A stretch of DNA of 12,057 bases from Actinomycetales bacterium (lineage in GTDB: Bacteria; Actinomycetota; Actinomycetes; Actinomycetales; Dermatophilaceae), in contig JADJVX010000014.1 of assembly GCA_016710385.1 (NCBI GenBank), forward strand, positions 1 to 12,057, in the 5' to 3' direction. The notes under the pieces were generated by a model. That model saw only the letters and a program-made list of their open reading frames with translations, searched no databases and had not been told where the DNA came from. Position 1 is the stretch's first letter; each line of letters starts with the position of its first letter. The translations under genes and the position numbers were made by a program. Of the stretch, positions 1 to 7,783 are shown one piece after another.

Positions 1-80
1 GCGGCGGCGTCCACCGGTATGTCCCCATCGCGGGTGGCCCTGATGTCGGTCGAGTCAGAAGACATCGTCTCGGCGATCAT
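1..80 (-). CDS. Possible 5' end of an unknown reverse-strand gene, running off the window
   Basis: On the reverse strand an open frame starts at the ATG at 80-78 and stays open to the window edge (26 full codons). It begins MIAETMSSDSTDIRATRDGD. A purine-rich stretch resembling GGGGGAGGA lies about 12 nt upstream of the ATG, rather far for a ribosome site; a second in-frame ATG lies at 65-63. The composition (Asp/Thr/Ser/Arg-rich, no membrane segment) looks like the start of an ordinary soluble actinobacterial protein. I do not recognise a family. It competes with a forward frame over the same bases that has no recognisable features. The call rests only on an open frame and plausible residue content. 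Confidence 0.25.
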   Translation of the reverse strand, partial: MIAETMSSDSTDIRATRDGDIPVDAA

Positions 81-1606
81 CCGCCTACCGTGGTCCTCCC
101 CCCGGCACGGATCTGCCGAAATGCCTGGCTTACGGCGAACAAGTGGCCCACTTTTCCTCGCCATCCGTCCCCTCGCGAGCGCGTGGTGTCGCAGTATGCT
201 TCCTCGCCTACGAGCTCCTCGACATCGGAGCACCGGCACTGCGGTGCCAACGAGATGACGGCACAGTTGAGTTACCTGACGTCTCCGGCACGGATCCTGT
301 CCGAATGATGCAGCTCGCCCCCGTCGTCGCCAGCGTGTCGATGACGAGCGGCCAGGCCGGAGATCAGCGAGCGGTGGAAGCCAATCTTGCGGCCCGGCGT
401 AGCGACAGTCCGACCAGCGACTCTCCGTGAACCTCCCCAGCTGGCTCGAGCCTGCCGGACGTCGGCTGAGATATAGCGCCTTCGGAGTCGAGACGCGTGT
501 CGGCTGGATGCGAGTGCTCGCCTTCCGTGTCGAATCAGACACCGGCGGCCGCTCTCGCACCTATCTCACACCGGTCTCTCGGCTGTACGACGCGGGGCTC
601 CGGTTGATGTTCGCCGAATCGCCTGAGTTCGCCCGGCGCACTGTCTTCGATCTGTCGATCGTCGACGAGACGGACGTGCGCGTCTCGGTCGCGCATATCC
701 TTCGAAGAACGCGTTCGACCCCAGAGCGGGGGACTGGAAGCGATCATGAGCGCTGGCGAACTATGTCGACAGTTCCGACGTCCCCGATCCCATCGAGCGC
801 GACTCCGGCTGATGACCCAGTGCTTGGCCCCGCTGGGAAATCGACGCTGCCGGTGATGTCGCCGCCGATTGTGAGGACGCCCTCATCGGAGCGGTGGGCC
901 TACCGACGGCACCCTGCACATGCGCCCAGGAGGCTGGCAGATCTGTCAAAGCGACGCTCGCGCGGGGCGCGCTCACAGGCGCGATTCTCGCTGGAGCGAT
1001 GGCTGCCTACTGGGTTCGACGAAATTCCTGGGCGAGACCTTAGTCGCGGTGATTCCGCCGTCATTGCGTGCCGAGCCCGATGCAGCTGAGCCGCCAGCCG
1101 CCGCCGCGACAGGGAACTCCCGGTCCCCATCCGCATCGCGTCCGCTCATCTCGTCGGCCAGCCCGTCTGGCCGCGCGTGATCTATGACCGCTTGGACAAG
1201 GACGCGGGATCAACCGAACTACCACGACTTCCCCGTGGCGTTCTGCGACCACCACCGCGCCGCCGGTGGATGGACGACGGCGGCTACGACGAGATCGCCG
1301 CGAGCCGCGGACGCCCCCGCGCTGATCCGGCTCACGCTCTCCTGACAAAGCCCGGGCCGTGGACGTCTCATCAAGATGCGTCTGTCTCGCAGGTACTGAC
1401 CTCCGCGCGCCACCGGCGGATGTCGTTCCCAGAGGGTCGGACTTCCCATGTTGAAGCCGGAAGCCGGATGCAGTAGACCAAGAGCGAATCGGAGCGGCTT
1501 TGGAGCCCTTCAAGTTGACACGCCGGGTCTCGCATACATTGCACGACCTGCCCTCGGAGAGCCCGTTTGCGCAAAGTTACCCGTGCGACTACGTGCAACG
1601 TACGGC
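81..1606. other. About 1.5 kb without a defensible gene; decayed coding remnants likely
   Basis: Several open frames overlap here on both strands, as expected of GC-rich DNA, but none has a recognisable domain, good start signal and consistent codon pattern along its length. Short stretches read like real protein and then jump frame: forward 203-290 (FLAYELLDIGAPALRC), forward 430-700 (start of a 220-codon frame whose latter half turns Arg/Ser/Pro-rich), and forward 1114-1200 in frame 1 (ELPVPIRIASAHLVGQPVW), which continues more plausibly in another frame near 1210-1260 (NYHDFPVAFCDHHRAAGG). This is the pattern of genes broken by small indels. No RNA gene, insertion-sequence end or CRISPR-like repeat was seen. 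The original functions cannot be named. Confidence 0.4.
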
Positions 1607-1630
1607 GCATCTCGACAATTGTCGAGATGC
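1607..1630. repeat. Perfect 24-bp palindrome upstream of tcmP
   Basis: The half-site GCATCTCGACAA (1607-1618) is followed without spacer by its exact reverse complement (1619-1630). The symmetry stops at 1606/1631. The central AATT and lack of a loop favour a dimeric DNA-binding protein site over an RNA hairpin terminator, and no T-run follows. It lies about 140 bp before the tcmP start and 43 bp before a possible -10 box, a position fitting an operator. A recombinase or resolvase site is an alternative. No regulator gene lies next to it. Confidence 0.6.
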
Positions 1631-1672
1631 AGCGAAGTTTTCGTAAGCCGCGAAGCGACGAAACATAAATGT

Positions 1673-1678
1673 TATGCT
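1673..1678 (+). promoter_or_regulatory. Possible -10 box (TATGCT) for tcmP
   Basis: TATGCT fits the actinobacterial TAnnnT -10 pattern and lies in a locally AT-rich patch (about 1659-1676) in otherwise GC-rich DNA. No convincing -35 hexamer is present 16-18 bp upstream. Transcription would begin near 1685, leaving a leader of about 80 nt. That leader contains a 17-codon frame starting at the ATG at 1700 and ending just before the tcmP GTG. Its significance is unknown. Confidence 0.25.
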
Positions 1679-1766
1679 GCGGTTCCCGGCGACTGTGGAG
1701 ATGACGCTTATGGTTGCTCAACGCCGCAGCCAGGCTCATGTCGCCGTCGGGTGAGAGCCTGAGTAC

Positions 1767-2911
1767 GTGGCAAGCAACACGGCGTTCTTCGAGTCCCCGC
1801 AGGCGGCGGCCGTCTACAAGCATCGCCTGCTTCGCACCTACGTACCTGCGTGGGCGGGCAAGGTCGGTTCACGGGCTCCGGGCAAGAGGGTCTTCATCTA
1901 CGACGCGTACTCGGGGCCCGGACGGTACGACAATCAGGCGCCAGGTTCGCCGGAGTTGGTCGTTGATACGGCGATCGCCATGGCGCGGCTCCGGACGGTT
2001 CACTCAATCTTCTCCGACAAGGAGCCTGGTTACATAGCGCGCCTGAATGACCTCCTTGCCGAGAAGGGCGTGCCTCTCGATACCTACGAGGTTCGCGAAG
2101 GGACCGTGGAGACGAATCTGGATGATGTCATCTCGAGAGTCGGGGAGGCCCCACTCTTCGTCTTCTTGGATCCGTTCGGCCTTACTGTGCCGTTTGACGT
2201 CGTCGTCCAGACCCTGATCGGACGGCGCAAGAGCGGATGGTCGTCCACTCTTCAGCCGAAGACCGAGCTGCTCATGAACTTCTCGTACGACGCAGTGCGC
2301 CGCATCGCGGGGGTTCTTCGAAGTGACTCGGACCACGCTGCACGGGGTGCTCAGATTGCTGCACTGGACCGCGCTCTCGGTGGGGACTGGTGGCAAGGCA
2401 TCGCCACGTCGGCGGCGGAGGGTTGGGTGCATGAGATTCTCGTCGGCTTTGCGACGCGCGTCGTCGGAGCGGCGAGAGGCTTCGGCTTCATCACCGCGGA
2501 TGTCGCTGACTTTATCGGCGCAGCCCATCTATGAACTCGTGCTGTTCACGGCCCACCCCGATGGGCTCTGGGAGATGGCCAACGCGATGTCCTTCGCACG
2601 CCAAGACTTGGCGCGATTACCTGATCAAACAGGAAGAGGACAAGAACCGGGGCCAGCTGGTCATGCGCGCGCTGGACTTCGACGACAACCCCGATGCGTG
2701 GATCCAGGAGATCGCCTCGAACGTTCGCGCCCTGCTGACCGGCCAGGGCTCCGTGTCAGTCCGGTCCTCCCTCGGAGAAGTGTTGGGCAGGACGCTCGGT
2801 CTTGCCCGCGAGACCCATCTCCGGAGTGCGCTCAAGCTGCTCGAAGGGGAAGGCCTGATCCATCCCTGCTCAAAGGGCAAGTTGGACGCGAAGGTCGTTC
2901 GGCGCCTCTAA
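1767..2911 (+). pseudogene. tcmP: Three-Cys-motif partner protein (TcmP family), broken by two frameshifts
   Basis: The GTG start at 1767 opens MASNTAFFESPQAAAVYKHR, typical of TcmP N-termini. Residues 45-54 (YDAYSGPGRY, followed by GSP) and 131-138 (FVFLDPFG) match the family's conserved motifs, which resemble the glycine-rich and D-P-hydrophobic motifs of Rossmann methyltransferases. A catalytic role is inference, since I know of no assigned reaction. The frame is lost near 2505-2520, continues one base over as QPIYELVLFTAHPDGLWEMA, and shifts again near 2606-2612 (an extra T in GACTTGGCG) into WRDYLIKQEEDKN and on to the stop at 2911. The C-terminal 60 residues look like a winged helix (RETHLRSALKLLEGEGLIHP). 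The joined product is about 380 residues, normal for the family. Its usual partner, the Gp37/Gp68 protein, lies immediately downstream in convergent orientation, the 3' ends overlapping by about 40 bp. Both shifts are single-base, so either a recent pseudogene or consensus error is possible. The family call is firm. Confidence 0.8.
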
Positions 2912-3646
2912 CGCGGAAGTAGCGGCATGTGGGAGCTCGTTCCACACTCGGCCGTCAAGTTGTCGACCGTTGGCCTTGGGGTTCTTCCCCCACTGCTTGA
3001 AGAAGAACGGTACGCCCTCGAGGGCGCATTGGTCCTGAATCGTCCTGAGCCCACCGGGGTTCATAGGCCGGGGCCTGAGGCCCGGACCTCCGCCGACGAT
3101 GACCCAGTCGATGCCGGTGAGGTCTAGCTCACCCAGGTCACCGATGAGGGGCTCGCAGGAGAGGAACTTGACCGCCGCGGCAGTGACCCTCAGGTCATCC
3201 ATGCGCGTGACTGCGTCGGCGTCCTCGACAGAAACCCCCATCCAAAGGTTGCTGGGCCACTCCAACCGATCCGCCACTCGTCGCAGGCGGGTGGCGCGCT
3301 TCGTAAGAACCTGGTAGGTGCTGGGAGTTCCCGCACGACGTCGAAGACGTCCTGAACGAAGGCGAGGGACCTTCTGCGTGGAAGAGGTCACTCATCGAGT
3401 TGACGAACACGAGGCGTGATCCGGTCCAGCGATACGGCTGGTCCAGAGCTTGGCATGAATGGTCACGGCGAAGCCTGGGCCGCTTGTCCGGGGGTCGCCG
3501 TCGTTCTGGTACTTCTCGGCGCCCATGGCCTTCAGACGCTTGGCAAGCGTCAGGGCGTAGCAGTTGTCGCAGCCCGCCGCCACCCGGTCGCAACCCGTGA
3601 CGGGATTCCAGGTGACTTCCGTCCACTCGATGGCGCTCTTACTCAC
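2870..3646 (-). pseudogene. Phage Gp37/Gp68-family (DUF5131, three-Cys-motif) protein with several frameshifts
   Basis: The gene reads leftward from a GTG at 3646 with an excellent ribosome site (GAGGAGGG, 3657-3650). The N-terminus contains W-N-P-V-T-G-C19, then C26-D-N-C29-Y, the CX6CX2C signature of the family (PF07505), which has been likened to Fe-S or radical-SAM sites. The biochemical function is not known to me. The frame is lost after VTIHAK (about 3455) and continues in a second frame as LDQPYRWTGSRLVFVNSMSD, then in a third as SLAFVQDVFDVVREL (about 3378-3330). It returns to the first frame as TYQVLTKRATRLRRVADRLE and SCEPLIGDLGELDLTG. Farther on, VGGGPGLRPRPMNPGGLRTI looks like the family's VGGESGP.ARPM.P.WVR with two pairs of compensating one-base indels. 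The end FFFKQWG and DGRVWNELPH is typical. An in-frame stop at 3392-3394 lies inside the shifted zone. It pairs with the convergent tcmP gene, a known association. The family call is strong; whether it is a true pseudogene is less certain. Confidence 0.78.
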
Positions 3647-3777
3647 GGTCCCTCCTCGGACATATGTTCGGGACTCAACCTAGGTGCTCGCGCCGACATA
3701 CCCACCGGCGCATCTCGCTCAGAGCCCCGTGAGCGGCGGACGGCACTCTTGATGCCGCTACGCCTTCCCGCGCGGTC

Positions 3778-4165
3778 TCACTCATCCTCGTCTTCGCTGC
3801 CGTGGGCGCTGACGGCGATGGTGTAACGGGCCAGGGCCCACTTGCGCTGTTGGATCGCCATGTGCAAGTCCACCTTCTCCCGCTTCTTGACTTCTGACCG
3901 ATACTTGACAGCCTTCAGCTTCTCGACCTCCTCTTGGAGTCGGTCTCGAACGCGGTCGTGCATCTGCCGACACCGCTTGCTGCAGAACAGCTGGGACCTG
4001 CCTTCGCCCTTTGGCCTTCGGCCACGTGCACTTCTTCGAACAAGTGGGGTTCAGGCAGCGGTACCCGTCGGCTTCGAGCTGGACGCACTCATCGAGCATC
4101 TGGATGACGCGCTCAACCGTGGCACCTGGCTCCTTGGCCATGAGGGTCTTAAGCGATCGGGTCAT
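3778..4165 (-). pseudogene. Small cysteine-rich, probably zinc-binding protein, frameshifted
   Basis: Translation from the ATG at 4165 gives MTRSLKTLMAKEPGATVERV, then a helix (IQMLDECVQLEADGYR) and cysteines C37, C42 and C46. Near 4005-4012, in a run of A and G, the frame breaks. The next frame continues as GRSQLFCSKRCRQMHDRVRD, adding a CX3C pair, then a long charged helix (LQEEVEKLKAVKYRSEVKKR) and an acidic tail, ending at 3778. Joined, it is about 128 residues: two cysteine clusters around a likely zinc site, then a coiled-coil-like tail. The second cluster resembles the short zinc modules with a CSxxCR signature found in actinobacterial and phage proteins. Function is unknown; nucleic-acid binding is a guess. 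It lies 131 bp upstream of the Gp37/Gp68 gene on the same strand, so the two may have formed a unit. Confidence 0.55.
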
Positions 4166-4251
4166 AGGGACGTGTCGTCCTTCTCGACGGTGGTCAGCCG
4201 TAGATTCCGCGGTCGGCCTGGTAGTCCGCGTCGTCTGCAGTGTAGTGGCTG

Positions 4252-4299
4252 CGTCATAGCTCCCCGCTTCACATACCCATTCTACGGGAAGCTATGACG
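4252..4299. repeat. Inverted repeat, 15-bp arms, 18-nt loop
   Basis: The left arm CGTCATAGCTCCCCG (4252-4266) and right arm CGGGAAGCTATGACG (4285-4299) are complementary at 14 of 15 positions (mismatch at 4262/4289), with 18 nt between them. It lies about 90 bp upstream of the reverse-strand zinc-protein gene. A stable RNA hairpin is possible, but no T-run follows in either direction, so a simple Rho-independent terminator is not favoured. An operator or a recombination or element end are alternatives. Confidence 0.55.
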
Positions 4300-4562
4300 A
4301 GTCGAAATGACCTGCGAGGATGTGCCCTCGGATGGGGGCAGTAGCGGGTTGTAGACGATCCACAGCAAGTCAGAGTGGACGGGTCGCAGCAAGCCTGCCC
4401 GCGGGGGGTTGTAGGGGGTCGGCCACTTCTTGGGTAACAACGACTCGCCGAAGTTGCCCAAGACTCTTGCTTGGTCGGGCGTGCCGCGAGTACGGTGGCC
4501 TCTAGGACCCACGGCGGAGTCAGCGCCCCAACGCAAGTCATCGCGCGCCCTGTTCGAGCAGG
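4300..4562. other. Gene-free stretch between the inverted repeat and the TniQ-like remnant
   Basis: No convincing gene was found. A reverse-strand frame from 4656 to 4282 contains a protein-like stretch (GNFGESLLPKKWPTPYNPPR, about 4440-4380) but is Arg-rich and low in complexity upstream, with no recognisable family. Forward frames are interrupted by stops. The segment may hold the lost N-terminal part of the TniQ-like gene or an unrelated fragment. Confidence 0.3.
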
Positions 4563-5101
4563 GCACGCCCGTACGAGCAGTACCTCGAGTACCTCGCCGG
4601 CGCCTTCGACTCCAGCAAAGCGACCGTCCGACTCTTCGCCTCTCTGTCGCTGGCACGGCTGTACCCAGACATCACGTCATGGGCCGCAGCCGCCAAAGCC
4701 CTGGGCATACCAGGCCAGATGGGAGTGCGCTGCGCCCGAGCCTGCTCGGCGACCATGCTGGTGACCGCCGACGAATGGAAGGCCCGAGTCTGGCGGGCCA
4801 TCGAAGAGATCCCCCGAGAACTACAGCACCTTGGAGGCCAAGATCCGCCACCGCCTCGGGGTGGAGCCGCTGGTTCGACGAATGGGCCCACCACACCCGT
4901 CCCGGCACCCGACGCGGCACCTACGACCTCGGCCTGACCTGGCAATGGCTCCACGTTGCCCACGCCCACCTCGACCTCTCACCCGCCTGGCGAGGAAGGA
5001 AGCCGACCGCCGAAGACCGAGCCCGCTACCGCCAGTTCGAGGACTCCCTGGACGACAGGCAACAACGCGGGCTCGCAAACGCACTCCACAAGCGCGCGTA
5101 G
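4563..5101 (+). pseudogene. C-terminal remnant of a TniQ-like protein, frameshifted
   Basis: Three consecutive forward frames join into one sensible helical protein: ARPYEQYLEYLAGAFDSSKA through LFASLSLARLYPDITSWAAA, LGIPGQMGVRCARACSA and TADEWKARVWRAIEEIPRE. A one-base shift near 4816-4822 leads to NYSTLEAKIRHRLG, and another near 4860 (run of G) leads to WSRWFDEWAHHTRPGTRRGT, TWQWLHVAHAHLDLSPAW and a charged C-terminus ending at 5101. The layout (W/R-rich helical C-terminal half, P-GT-R, repeated W, RARYRQF near the end) reminds me of C-terminal regions of actinobacterial TniQ-family transposition proteins, which cooperate with Tn7/Tn5053-type transposases in target selection. No start codon, N-terminal domain or partner transposase is visible, so it is a remnant. 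The joining of frames is well supported; the TniQ label is tentative. Confidence 0.4.
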
Positions 5102-5181
5102 TCGGTCGGGACTGCTGCACGGATAGCTGACACCGAGTCTGTGGTGCCCCTCACCTGTGATGAGCCTTCAAAATCTGCCGC

Positions 5182-6476
5182 GTGACAGTGCCCACCCCAC
5201 CCTCAGGTACGAGAGCCTCTAAAGTCGACGCCATGGTGACGGCTACGTGGGTCAGAGCCAGGATTCACGGCGCGAGGGGCGCTCTTCGACGGTGGGGGCG
5301 GGTCCCTGTGAGCCCGAGTGGCCTTGACGCAGACGTAGTTCGGGATGAGGAGGTCCGGCGGCGCCCGGTTGACAAAGAGGTGCGTCGACTTCGAACCACC
5401 GCCTTGTGGCTCTTGGTCGGATGCCTATTCATTACGCTGGCCCTCCTTTTTGGGGCCTTTGCCGTCACGCATGGCCCGGTCGACATGGCATTGCTGAGTG
5501 GCAGCGTCGCCTGGGTCCGAGAGCAGCGCGAGGAATGGGAGGGGGCGCTGCTCCTTGGGATTCCTGTCACGGTGCTGATACCGAGTGTCTTTGTCGTGGC
5601 CTTTGCATCGACTGGCCCTGAGAATTCTGGGGAGGATGGATCCAACGGGAGGCTACGCTGGAGATACTCTCCGACGTTCTGTGGTCGGGGTTGATGCTCG
5701 GGATAGTGCTTGCTTATCTGGCGGCGATACCGAGTAAGGCTCACGTGGACCTCGGTGGCACGCTGTTGGCGGTGGGTATCGCCGTCGGATGCGCCCTCAT
5801 CGCGAGCACGCTTCGGGTCCACGGGACGCGGCGGGACCTACTGGTAGCCCATGCGTCGGATCGGTGCAGTGATCTGACTCGGCGCGCGGACAGCCTGATG
5901 AACGCACTGCACCAGCACCGAATTGCTAGATGGATGTCCAAGCCAGGTCTTCGCTATCAGCTCGTCGTCCTGGTGGTTGGCCTTGTCGCCGTGGTCTGTC
6001 CACTTGGCCTCGTTGCTGTGTGGTCTCTAGTGACCACGGGGCCGAGACCACCCACGACTATGGGCAGCTTCGTGGGCTCTGCGTTAGCCATATTGGCGTT
6101 TACTGGCGGCCAGGCCCTCTTCTTGATGTACGCCTTGTCCCGGCGACGATTGGCCTTGCCGAGGTCAGACCGCCTCGCAGTCGCGGGCTTCGCCGCCGTG
6201 CCATTGCTTGTTCTGCTGATCTTCATCGCTGCCGCAGCTCTGGCGGGATCGACGGAGAGTCGAACTGGTGCCCTCTTGATGTTGGGGTTCCTCCTGACGA
6301 GTGACGTCGTAGCTGTCCTCCTGAATAAGACCCTCCTTGGATCCGTTCTCGACTACCGGCGTCTGCGGGCACTTGAGGGATACGCGAGAAACCAGCTGGC
6401 CTACCTCGGCGCACCTCGGCAGGCCGAAACCGTGGCTGAAATCCACCAGCGGCCCGAAGAACAACGGGGTCCATGA
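5182..6476 (+). pseudogene. Multi-pass membrane protein of unknown function, split by a frameshift
   Basis: A first frame from the GTG at 5182 encodes a charged cytosolic N-terminus of about 70 residues, then membrane segments near residues 73-96 (ALWLLVGCLFITLALLFGAF) and 125-145 (LLGIPVTVLIPSVFVVAFAS), ending at 5694 with an implausible polar tail. The next frame is open upstream of its own first Met and reads FWGGWIQREATLEILSDVLW and SGLMLGIVLAYLAAIP, a natural helix plus membrane segment, so the break lies near 5615-5635. Further segments follow (VDLGGTLLAVGIAVGCALIA; YQLVVLVVGLVAVVCPLGLV; SALAILAFTGGQALFLMYAL; a stretch rich in Leu/Ile/Ala; LLMLGFLLTSDVVAVLL), about eight in all, with a soluble C-terminus ending at 6476. 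The alternative is two genes coupled by the TGATG overlap at 5692-5696. The start is uncertain because no clear ribosome site precedes 5182, and an ATG lies at 5233. No family is recognised. Confidence 0.5.
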
Positions 6477-6543
6477 GGGGCAATCAGCGACGAGCCGAGC
6501 TTCCCTCAGACACGAGCGTGGCCACAGCCGTGCACGTGCGAAC

Positions 6544-7374
6544 TAGTGGTGCGTGTCGTTAGTTCCTAAACGCTTTGTTGTTTGGGAAGATGGGCTGTGG
6601 CGAATCGTGCAGCCCCGGCTTTGACGTTGCGTGCAGGTGATCGAGGCGAGTTGGAACGGTTGCGCCGGTCGACCGCCGCTCGTGCCGGTGACGTTCTGCG
6701 GGCTCGGATCGTGTTGGCGGCCGCGGATGGGGAGGCCAACGAGCGGATCGCGCAGCGGTTGGAGACTTCGAGGGCGACGGTCCTGAAGTGGCGTGGCCGG
6801 TACCAGGCCAAGGGGCTGGCTGGTTTGGTCGACGATCCCCGTTCGGGGCGGCCGCGGAGCGTGGATCACGCGAAGGTCGTGTCGGTGACGTTGGCGCCAC
6901 CGCCGAAGAAGTATGGGGTGACGCACTGGTCGACCAGGCTGCTGGCCCGGCACCTGGGCATCGGGAACAAGACGGTGGCGACCGCGTGGCGGGAGTACGG
7001 GGTCCAGCCGTGGCGGGTGGAGACGTTCAAGTTCTCCACTGACCCCGAGCTGGTCGGCAAGGTCACCGACGTCGTGGGTCTCTACCTGAGCCCGCCGGAG
7101 AACGCGATCGTGCTGTGCGTGGATTGGGGGTCCCTCCACGTAGTGGGGGAGAAGTCCCAGATCCAGGCGTTGGACCGGACCGCGCCGATGTTGCCGATGC
7201 AGCCCGGGCTGACCGAACGGCGCACCCACGACTACCGCCGACACGGCACCTCCACGTTGTTTGCCGCACTGGAGATCGCCACCGGCAAGGTCACCGCAGC
7301 CTGTAAACACCGCCACCGCCACCCTGACCCCAGCGCGCAACTGCCTGACTGACCGACCCCGAACTGGACCCCTA
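6544..7374 (+). mobile_element. IS630-family element remnant (internally shortened)
   Basis: The left end reads ACTAGTGGTGCGTGTCG from 6542-6543 inward. At the right, the reverse complement of the bases ending at 7376 reads ACTAGGGGTCCAGTTCG, similar in its first 11 bases. Both ends include TA (6544-6545 and 7373-7374), the target dinucleotide IS630/Tc1-mariner elements duplicate. The whole is only about 830 bp, shorter than a complete element of this group (about 1.1 kb), and lacks the transposase C-terminal third. It is therefore probably an immobile deletion derivative. The left end is clear; the right end is a weaker match. Confidence 0.6.
6597..7352 (+). pseudogene. IS630-family transposase, C-terminally truncated
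   Basis: The GTG at 6597 is preceded by GGGAAGA six bases upstream and gives MANRAAPALTLRAGDR, the usual start of this group. An HTH region follows (ANERIAQRLETSRATVLKWR) with the GLAGLVDDPRSGRPR linker, then a second HTH-like part (THWSTRLLARHLGIGNKTVA). The catalytic strand starts at AIVLCVD; the family continues EKSQIQALDRTAPMLP. Here 24 bp (7125-7148, encoding WGSLHVVG) are inserted in frame between that first catalytic Asp and EKSQ. Homology ends at about ALEIATGKVTAACKHRHRH; the remaining residues to the stop at 7352 are unrelated. The second Asp and the final Glu of the DDE triad are missing, so the protein cannot be active. Confidence 0.85.
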
Positions 7375-7376
7375 GT

Positions 7377-7783
7377 CACGTGAAAGACGACGAACACCGC
7401 ACCGACATCCCGGCCCCTCGTCACACCCATACGACGAAATCAGACCTGACCGACCAGCGCCGGAGCCAACCACCCCCCACCCGGGGCTCTGGAAAGATCG
7501 AGGGTAGGCTCATCGGGACCTGGCCCGACGTGGCCGGGCTGCGCCGAGTCGTGGCAGGGCAGACGGCCAGGGCTGCTCAAGTTTCAGCTAAGCCTCAACA
7601 ACTGTACCCATACCCGACGATCTGGAGGTTCTCCCCCGAACCACCCGCAGGCAACGCCGGGCAACAAACGGAGCGCAGTCGGATAGGTACTTCAGGAGTG
7701 AGGCGCACGCAGAGGGGCAACTACCGTGGAGTAGGCTCGCCGTCGGAATCTCACTCGACTGCACTGCTGTGTGATCGCCGCCA
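7377..7783. promoter_or_regulatory. Upstream region of the kinase-NACHT operon
   Basis: About 400 bp between the IS630 remnant and the kinase gene. No gene is supported: the forward frame at 7380-7787 is Arg/Pro/Gln-rich with no recognisable domain and would overlap the kinase start. It must hold the operon promoter unless transcription comes from the IS. The best -10-like match is TAGGCT at 7732-7737 (TAnnnT), with no good -35. No strong operator palindrome or terminator hairpin was found. Confidence 0.3.

Noticed and set aside
427..1089. 220-codon forward frame
   Set aside because: Its first part is protein-like, but the rest is Ser/Arg/Pro-rich and overlaps other equally long frames. No domain or ribosome site was found, so it is treated as part of a decayed stretch.
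1061..1513. 150-codon reverse-strand frame
   Set aside because: It is Arg/Gly-rich with repeated S-R-R, typical of an antisense shadow in GC-rich DNA, with no recognisable motif.
1640..1667. Imperfect inverted repeat GTTTTCGT / ACGAAAC next to the palindrome
   Set aside because: Short arms with a bulge and a 13-nt spacer, so it could be chance; not listed as a feature.
2004..2528. 174-codon reverse frame within tcmP
   Set aside because: It is the antisense of a recognised TcmP coding sequence and has no features of its own.
6543..7430. 295-codon reverse frame over the IS630 remnant
   Set aside because: It is a shadow of the transposase gene on the opposite strand, rich in Arg/Pro/His, and spans both IS ends.
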